A stretch of 64,000 nucleotides of DNA from Sesamum alatum (lineage: Eukaryota; Streptophyta; Magnoliopsida; Lamiales; Pedaliaceae): the NCBI GenBank assembly GCA_034509735.1, contig JACGWO010000004.1, positions 17,775,395 to 17,839,394 of the forward strand, in the 5' to 3' direction. Shown here piece by piece: positions 57,162-64,000 of the stretch. Every line of letters begins with the position of its first letter. Positions within the stretch are counted from its first letter, which is position 1. A program made the translations under genes and the position numbers. A model generated the notes under the pieces. The model was not told where the DNA came from and did no database searches. It was given only the letters and a program-made list of their open reading frames with translations.

Positions 57162-57558
57162 TATCTGTCATGTGCTCAGCACGCACACTGGCCGGGGGCT
57201 GCGCACAGCCTGCGACTGCTAGCCAATGACAGACCAGGGCATGCGATTATATGTGTCAAACTTAAATAAAAATCAATATATATATATACCACACATGATC
57301 ATGCTTTAAAACGATATGTAAACATGCTTCAAAATCCAATCAAAAGCATAATACACAAGCTAACATGCTTTATCAAATAAAACACATAAACCTATAGCCA
57401 CAAGTGTTGAACCAGGCTCTAATACCACTGAAAGGAACTGTATGGCCCAGGAATTGAAAATAGTGCAGCGGAAACAAAATTTAAATCAAATTCAAATTTG
57501 ATCAAGGGGGTGTGCCCCTTGATTCCCGAGCGCTCAATACTTAAAACGCAAAATGAAA
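57162..57558 (-). mobile_element. CopL-family fragment: leader, primer site and LTR end
   Basis: Minus-oriented. 57162-57414 is a leader with aacatgctt phrases as at 48210-48310 and a GC-rich hairpin part: outer arms tctgtcat/atgacaga (57164-57171, 57226-57233) and inner ggctgcgcacagcc (57197-57210). The primer site is 57415-57428 (GTGGTATTAGAGCC, one base off consensus). 57429-57558 begins TGAAAGGAACTG and matches the 3' end of CopL LTRs (tgccccttgattcccg against cccttgagattcccgg). It is cut by the gypsy at 57559. Confidence 0.7.
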
Positions 57559-58426
57559 TGTAGCACTCCCTATGACACTACGACTTAATACCACTAATGA
57601 TAATACATTGTCATAATTAACCCCCGTTTTATAAGAAATTTTCATAAAAATCAATAAGATAAGTCCTATTCTCCTTTCTACATTTTATATTAATTAAGTA
57701 CTCATAAAGAATTGGCATTGAATAATCAGTTGTAGCATTTATAAATATAACGAAAAGACAAAAGTGAAGGTTCTAGTTGTAACAAATCTTAGAATACAAT
57801 TTTAGTCAAAGTCTAATATTGATGTAGTTATGTAACTAGACCTCCTAATTCAATATAATACTGATGGTCCACCTAATAACACCAACTGCATGGCTTATAA
57901 TCCATTTTGGCTAGGCACTACTTATTGTCTAGAAAAATATGTGGCAATGAATGAGTTGCCTACTCAATAAGTATGATTAATTAGCTTATGCATACACACA
58001 TACACAATACGATCAATTAATGCCATGACATCAACCAACCAATATTCATTACGCTATTGTCACTACTATTAAGTACCTGCACATATAACTAAATGTTTGG
58101 TTAAAATTCGGTTAGGTTGAATAAATCGATTATGGCAATGATTAAATCTAATAAATTAACTAATTTATTTAATTGGATATAACACTCTTAATGCAAATAG
58201 AATATTTTATCAACACTAACTTATAAATAGCCAAACTCATAAAATTTTTGATTAAACATTATATCGGATAGAAATAAAATATTAATAGACTAAATTTGCT
58301 AATTGTGATTGATTCAATTATTTAAAGAACTTGAATATAATTTGTTGAAGAGCAAAGATCAAACCTGTCGCCCGAGGAAATTGTTTTGGCTTCTGAAACG
58401 TTTGTGCATCTGTGGGTTTTGCAATT

Positions 58427-58457
<31 letters not shown>

Positions 58458-58465
58458 TATAGAGG

Positions 58466-58500
<35 letters not shown>

Positions 58501-58792
58501 GAGGTGGTTGGTGTGTATATGGCTTCCAAAATTGGCATCACGTGCTTTGTCTCCAAATTAAAATTTAATTCTTTTTTCTTTGTTTGATATTTCTTGTTAA
58601 AATTACAAATTAGTCCCTAGTTTATAAATTTATAAAATTTGATCGCAAATATTTTATAAAACTCCAATTTAGTCCCTTCAAGTTTTAATATATTTCAATT
58701 TCAGCCTATAAATTATTTATGATTAAATATTTTTTTTTTGAATAATTATCAATTAGTCTCTCAATTATATATAAAAGTCTATAGTCGTTACA
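57559..58792 (-). repeat. 3' LTR of the minus-strand gypsy
   Basis: 1234 bp. On the element strand it starts TGTAACGACTATAG and ends AGGGAGTGCTACA, closely paralleling the gypsy LTR at 34402-35243 (TGTGACGTTCATAGG...GGGAGTGTTACA). It contains a compound (CA)n(TA)n(GA)n microsatellite at 58430-58498, and the phrase gagttgcctactcaataagtat is shared with other gypsy LTRs. Frames 58309-58587 and 58359-58556 cross the microsatellite and are not genes. Confidence 0.85.
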
Positions 58793-58813
58793 ATTCTACC
58801 CCTCTAATAAAAT
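58793..58813 (-). other. Polypurine tract of the minus-strand gypsy
   Basis: Minus strand reads attagaggggtagaat just before the LTR, the counterpart of attaggagggaagaat at 34386-34401. Confidence 0.7.
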
Positions 58814-58844
58814 TTCGTCCTTGAAATTTGACTAACATACTAGC

Positions 58845-60240
58845 TTGAGGAGCAAATATGTGTACTTCTATATCATGTTGTCAAATGGCTTCCTTTGGAG
58901 AGTGATAACTCTCTTATATTCTTCGTTATTTGTATCCCTTTGTTTTCTCAATTTCTTTACACTTCTACCTAAGATCTTTATTGACGCTTATAAATACATT
59001 AATTCTTCTAAAATTTCTAGCTCTGGTTCATGCATTACATGGCTAGGATCAGATTGGTACCATAGTAGCATTAGAACTTGGAATACGTTAGGTATTTGTA
59101 ACAATTCTTCTGGTAATGCTAAGCAATACGCTAATGGTCCAATTCTCTTTGTAGTCTCGTACGGGCCAATATACATCAGACTCAACCTCCTTTGCTTACA
59201 AAATCTCAAGGTTCCTTTCTCAGGAGATACCTTTAGAAAACATTCCATCTCTCTTCAGTGTTTATCAACAAAAACTCTTCTATCGACCTTATTCTGGGTT
59301 AAAACACATCTTAACTATTTAACTCTTGTTTATCATTTCCTGCACTAATACAAACCTTCTAATTGTCGTAATTCCTCAACATTCTAGTACACTGGACATC
59401 GACATCTCATGAAAAGCTTCATACGGGGCTTTACAAGTGCTAGAAATGAAAACTATTATTATATGCAAATTCTATGAGTAGTAGGTGATCATCTCAATTG
59501 CCCTTAAACTCTATTGTACAAGCTCTCATCATATCTTCCAAGGTCCAAATTGTCCTTTCTAATTGTCCACCTATTTGAGGATGAAATGTTATATACTGAA
59601 AATATAATTCTGTATCTAATTACCTTTCGTAAACTACCAAAATATGAAGTAAATTGAGGATCTCTATCAGCATTGTAGAAATAGGCACACCATGCAATTT
59701 TACAATGTATAAAAAATGCAACTCAACTAATTTCTCCAAAGAATCACCTTATCGTATAGGTAAGAAATGAGCTGATTTATCAAACTATCCACAATTTTCC
59801 AAATAGCATTATATTTTTCTGAATGTACGTGGCAATCCAATGACAAAATCCATAGTGATGTTATACAATTTCCGTTCAGGTTTAGATTAAAATCGAAATT
59901 TACTTACTGGTGCTTGATGTTCTAGTTATCAATATCTAAATTTTTGCTATCACAGTTGATGCCACACCTGTCACATTAGCCTCTTTTCACATTTCAGACA
60001 CACAATTCTTCAAAGACTTTTTATCAAATCAACAACCAATATCCATTCCAAACTTTTCAGATTGTCCCAACTTGAAGGAAACTATCACACCATAATCAGT
60101 GACATAATCTCTCATCTCAGTACTTCAATTGTAGTAAATTGCATACCGGTCGGCCGTCCAACAGTGATCCATCACAATTTCGACACTGAACAAAACTAAA
60201 ATTTTCCTAAAATAAACTTAGGCTTTTGAACCTCACTCTA
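58845..60240 (-). pseudogene. Gypsy integrase remnant
   Basis: Read downward from about 60220. The phrases [14 protein letters not shown] (first Asp), SAHFLPIR, GDSLEKLVELHFLYIVKLHG and VPIST lead to a lost second-Asp region (ILNLLHI), then FHPQIGGQLERTIWTLEDMM with the Glu, RACTIEFKGN and EFAYNNSFHF. The C-terminal frame 59248-58988 gives MECFLKVSPEKGTLRFCKQR, YIGPYETTKRIGPLAYCLAL and PNVFQVLMLLWYQSDPSHVM, as in the gypsy at 33900-34150. The chromodomain is not recognisable. A plus-strand frame over the same DNA (58845-59348) is its shadow. Confidence 0.75.
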
Positions 60241-60249
60241 ATCAATATG

Positions 60250-62770
60250 CTTTACTTACTGACAAGTTAAGCATTAAATCATAAATTTTGCTATATCATT
60301 TTTCATTATCTGTCATTAGTATTAGGGTCCTAGACAACACAAAAATAATCATTTTTTGTGACAACTTTTAGTGACAATGACAAAATCATCATTACAAGCA
60401 ATGATTTAGTGTCAACTTTTGTGTATGTCAAAAGGTCGAAAGTGACAACCATTAGTGACAACTTTTATTATTGTCACTAACTCTTGTCACAAAAGGTTTA
60501 GCATCATTTTTTAATTTTGGAGGGAAACAAAAGTTTTCACTATTACTAATTGAAATAGTGACAATATTCCAATTATCACTAGTTACTAAGAAAAAAGTTT
60601 GGTGTTAACAACAAGTTGTGACTAAAAGGTAAATACCACCAGTGATGAAATTAGTCGTCACTATTACTATTTCATATAGTGACAATACTTAAATTATCAC
60701 TAATTACTAAGAGAAAATGTTAGTGTCAATTAAAAATTGTGACAAAAAAGTTAACATTAGTAGTGATGAAAATAGTTATCACTATTAAGAAAATATCATT
60801 GGTCTTACACAAACGTTATTTCAATAATATAAAAGCTCACATATAGAGATACAAAAATATCAAAATCAAATCGAACATTTTTAGACATTTTATGCTAGAA
60901 TTTAACTAAAGTAAATTTAAAAGTACAAGTTACGATATCTACTACTTCTGAAGGGTTGGTAATATTATTTTTATACATAGTTAATTAATTAATTATTAAA
61001 TTAAAAGATTAATTATTTTTATAATTAAATAAAATATATCTGAAAGATATATTTAATATCCAATTTTATTCACACATAATACTCAAATACTGTGAAAATT
61101 AGAGATAAATAACGAAATTAATTTAAAATGAATGCACACTAAAAACAGATCCATTAATTTATTGGATATTACTTTTCCTAACTTGATAGGACATGGGTGT
61201 TTAGGTGATAATTCAAAATAGAACTTTAATCAATTGAATGTGATCCTTTTAATAATAATATTTATATTTTAAAAGATTTGATCACAAAACACACACAAGC
61301 ACACATTGAGAAACACAATCTTTTTTGCTTAAACAAAAATCGAAGCACAACAAATTCCTTTTTTTTTTTAACGCTTCCAAAAGAGCTCCAAACAAACACA
61401 CACTTAGCACTTCAACACACAGTGACTTCGCATACTGACACTAGAAATGTGTCTTATCCATTCATTGATCAAGCGAGAGTGAACAGAGGCACCTCCGTCA
61501 TTGCCGCTCTGTCATCTCTTCTCTGCAACGAAACCCAAGTACTAGCCTCGAAATTGAACATAAAAATATGTAAATATGCTTTGATTTGAACATGTATATT
61601 AGGTGTTCAACAAAATGCCTTAAACAATTATAATGAATTCTTTGGATTTTCTTCTATGTCTTATATGTGTTTGAATGAAAGGATTTCTAGCCATTGTTAT
61701 ACATTGCAAATGTTAAGCAATTCCTTTGTGCTGATTATGCTCAAACAGGATTTAAGTTATCATTCTACTAAGTATACACTATTAAATTTGGAATTGAAGT
61801 ATCATAAGGTTGTTAGATTATGGTAAATTATGAACTAGACAAAAACAAAGTCCTTTAGCTATGCTTCTCTCCTTCTATCGTGTTATAAGGGTATGCGTGA
61901 CCAAATTAATCTTGGATACATATATCTAATTTGATATATTGGTTCAATGATTACTTTACACTTTCAAAATTACTTAATTAGTTTTTCACTTACATATATT
62001 TGAAGTCTATTTAATTTTTGAAACTTTGGGGAGTTTAATTTTCTCTTAAAATATTAAATTACCATATGTAGGAGTTTGAAATGGATAAGAGTTGGATGAA
62101 ACTTAGGATAGATAACTCCCTGAATATGAATATGGAATTCAACTATTCTTGAATTTTGCATATTCTTCAATTGAACAGGATCGCCTCACGTAACCTCTCC
62201 ATATCATATACACAACCTTGCTTCGCATTCACTATCAATCTATCCATTCTTATTAAAACTTTAGCTTTGTACCCTGGTCTATGTTCTCTAACATCTGTAA
62301 TAAGAAATTGAAGAATCCTACTGAACAATAATAGTTCCGTTACTAATTATTTCTATCAACTATCAAGCTTCAAGATAGTTTTCCTAGTACATAAAAGCAA
62401 CAAGTATGATACATTATCGAAGTGTACTAATACATTATCCAAGTGTACTAATCTAATCCGGTGTATAACAGTAATGTTATATTCAACTAATCCCACTTCA
62501 TCATTTCTCTCTTATACACCAAGACTTGTCAATGAATAAGGACTCTATTAGTTAGCTTTAAACTCAATGCTTTTTTTTTTTTTTTTTCCTGATATCACAT
62601 AAATATAATTTCACCAAAATTATCATTCCTAAACCCAAATATCTCCCGTATATATTGGTATTGCAAAATTTATTGAGAACAACCAATGTCATCTAATCTA
62701 TCTACTAAATGCTATACAAGTTTAAATTTTACTTACATAATATTTAATTGGTAAAAAGTTAATTCCAAGA
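60250..62770. mobile_element. Inserted block with CACTA-like repeats
   Basis: This 2.5-kb block separates integrase from RNase H of the gypsy and belongs to neither. Its first part (60300-60830) is dense in tagtgacaa/ttgtcacta phrases, as in subterminal arrays of non-autonomous CACTA elements, and includes two units of about 120 bp (60561-60680, 60681-60800). The rest is AT-rich; a 103-codon plus-strand frame at 61278-61589 shows no domain and starts in low-complexity sequence. Exact ends and a 3-bp target duplication were not found. Confidence 0.4.
60561..60800. repeat. Tandem pair of about 120-bp units
   Basis: Both units begin gacaata(t/c)t and share aattatcacta(g/a)ttactaag, agtgatgaaa and tagtcgtcactatta-like endings, with about a quarter of positions changed by eye. 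The motif tagtgacaat marks each start. Confidence 0.65.
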
Positions 62771-62779
62771 CACCCATTA

Positions 62780-63397
62780 CAAATCGAACAACACTTCATT
62801 CAAATTCTGACTCATCAAATTAGCTAAAGGTGCTTGAATTCTTTCTACTAAAGGCATCTACTACTAAATTTGCCCTTTCTGGATGAAAATTAGTACAATC
62901 ATAATTCTTTAACATTTCTATACACCGTCCTTCAAATTCAACTCTATCTGGGTCAAAACATATTTCAAACTCTTATGATCATTGATATTCTGAAATGTTT
63001 CCCCCCATACAAATAGTGTCTCCAAATTTTCAATGCATGTATAATTGCTTGCTAACTTCAAATAATGCGTCGGGTAGTTTAACTAGTAGGTCCTGACTTA
63101 ACAAGATGCATACAAAATCACCTTTGTATTTTGCATTAATAAACACCCTAAACCTTATTTTGAAGAATCCGTTTACCCATGTATCCACTACTTCCAGAGG
63201 TTTGAACTAAAATCTGAGTTGACATCAACTTCTTCTTTAATTCATCAAAACTTTGTTGACATTACTTAGTCCAGCGAAAGGCTACCCGTTTCCTTAACAG
63301 CTTTGGCAAAGATCGACAAATATGGGAAACTCTTCACAAATATCCTATAATACCCGGCTAATCCTCATAAACTTCAAACCTTAGTCAAAATTTTTGG
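62780..63397 (-). pseudogene. Gypsy RNase H and connection remnant
   Basis: Read downward from 63397: [21 protein letters not shown] sequence at about 63310-63370, KQSFDELKKKL around 63220-63260, [14 protein letters not shown] around 63000-63050 and the terminal KANLVVDAFSRKN at about 62840-62880, each in a different frame. The order is that of the gypsy at 32220-32800. A large number of stops shows it is dead. Confidence 0.65.
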
Positions 63398-63400
63398 TAT

Positions 63401-63695
63401 CAGTACAAGAAATATAACATTTAACAATGGCTAATTGTCATGGTTAATACTATATAGTCGTAGCAAATAGTCATTTATCACTTCACGCAACGGTTGCCGG
63501 CCGTGGTTTTTACGAAGGTAGCTGAAAGCCATGAAGAATATTTTTATTACGGATCTTAACATGGAAAATAAGTTTTTTATGGTGGAAAAAGCTAGTTTAT
63601 GCTTCGTTTTTATTCAACAGTAGTTAATAATAGTTACTTACTATGGTGTTTAGCCATAGTTATTAAAAATGTAGCTAATAGTGATTTTTCTAGTG
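63401..63695. mobile_element. CACTA-type MITE in gypsy reverse transcriptase
   Basis: 295 bp flanked by the exact 3-bp duplication tat (63398-63400 and 63696-63698). The left end is cagtacaagaaat, the right end in reverse complement cactagaaaaat; the consensus CACTA end is CACTACAAGAAA. The interior has internal ggcta/tagcc phrases and no coding frame. Gypsy sequence continues in register on both sides. Confidence 0.75.
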
Positions 63696-63698
63696 TAT

Positions 63699-64000
63699 CC
63701 TCTATTCTATAATAGCTTTCAACCCTTGTAGGGTTAGGCATAATCCCACCTCTAGATATCGCATATCCTAGAAAACTACCTAATTCACCGTAATTGTACT
63801 TACTCAACTTAAAATACAACTCCGTCTCTTTCAAGATCTACAACTATTTTTTTAATGTTGCTCATGCTCAATTCTATTCCTCAAATACACTAAATCATGT
63901 ATAAAAACTAACACAAATTGATCGAAATACTATTGTAATGTTTGATTCCTTAATATCATACATGTTGTCTATGAATTTCTTAATTCAAATGGCATTACTA
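63699..64000 (-). pseudogene. Gypsy reverse transcriptase end remnant
   Basis: Read from 64000 downward: HDLVYLRNRIEHEQH at about 63850-63900 (usually D-D-I-L-V-Y-S-R/K), then the frame through 63834 with LYFKLSKYNYGELGSFLGYA and ISRGGIMPNPTRVES, the conserved stretch after the catalytic Asp pair. The catalytic motif itself is degraded or just beyond recognition near 63910-63930. Confidence 0.65.

Larger units (their letters stand above)
57559..64000 (-). mobile_element. Degenerate Ty3/gypsy element running off the window
   Basis: A minus-oriented gypsy: 3' LTR 57559-58792, purine tract, then integrase (58845-60240), RNase H (62780-63397) and reverse transcriptase (63699-64000) with the remaining 5' part outside the window. 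It is interrupted by an unidentified block (about 60250-62770) and a CACTA MITE (63401-63695). All domains are multiply broken. The five bases before the LTR are tgaaa; the other side cannot be checked. Confidence 0.85.

Noticed and set aside
25552..57428. ggctctgataccac and tggtatcagagc motifs as possible tRNA gene parts
   Set aside because: They are only 12-14 bases, sit exactly beside LTR ends, and are retrotransposon primer binding sites. No cloverleaf sequence surrounds them.
58845..59348. 167-codon plus-strand frame
   Set aside because: The opposite strand encodes recognisable gypsy integrase C-terminal sequence.
61278..61589. 103-codon plus-strand frame as a host gene
   Set aside because: It starts in ACAC and T-rich low-complexity DNA, shows no domain, and lies in an inserted repeat block. 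It could be a captured fragment, but nothing supports that.
1..64000. A new multi-gene system
   Set aside because: I read both strands and found only retrotransposon polyprotein remnants, MITEs and one small gene. No cluster of unknown conserved genes is present.

Overview
The window is a piece of a flowering-plant (eudicot-like) nuclear genome. It is AT-rich, has no bacterial gene organisation, and is filled with plant transposable elements: Ty1/copia and Ty3/gypsy LTR retrotransposons using an initiator-tRNA-Met primer site (TGGTATCAGAGC), L1-type LINEs with a DUF4283-like ORF1, and Tourist, Mutator and CACTA MITEs. The species cannot be named from the sequence. Only one ordinary gene is supported: a 97-codon single-exon ORF at 1566-1859 on the minus strand, followed downstream by a Tourist-like MITE (851-1302) and a hairpin repeat (361-483).

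Layout. 3164-5595 is a plus-oriented solo LTR of a long-LTR copia family (called CopL here; LTR about 2.05-2.1 kb) carrying a Mutator-like MITE (3269-3581). 6480-15905 is an old LINE relic, split inside its ORF1 by a younger LINE (6838-13326) with a 19-bp target-site duplication (TSD). 15911-19855 holds eroded LTR pieces, one with a clear TATA box (18396). About 19856-27679 is another CopL solo LTR (minus), split by a 5.6-kb copia element (CopS, 20732-26356, minus, TSD ttccc). A copia gag relic and a 42-bp tandem repeat follow. 28820-35243 is a chromodomain gypsy element (plus) with a truncated 5' LTR and several breaks in its ORFs. 35244-36890 has a CopL-type leader relic and a gypsy LTR scrap.

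37347-52377 is a complete but dead CopL element (minus) whose two LTRs carry three nested insertions: a Mutator-like MITE (38028-38450) and a CopL solo LTR (39150-41385) in the left LTR, and another CopL solo LTR (48752-50700) in the right LTR. In each case the partner LTR keeps the uninterrupted site, so the insertions are documented inside the window. Its 5' leader contains a GC-rich, almost perfect 104-nt hairpin (47679-47782). 53580-57161 is a degenerate plus-strand gypsy; 57162-57558 a CopL leader and LTR fragment; 57559 to the window end is a degenerate minus-strand gypsy, itself interrupted by a block with CACTA-like repeats (about 60250-62770) and a small CACTA MITE (63401-63695).

All element ORFs carry stops, frameshifts or altered key residues, so nothing here looks autonomously mobile. 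I found no operon-like system, defence system, CRISPR array, tRNA or rRNA gene. The value of the window is its readable insertion history and the structured retrotransposon leaders.
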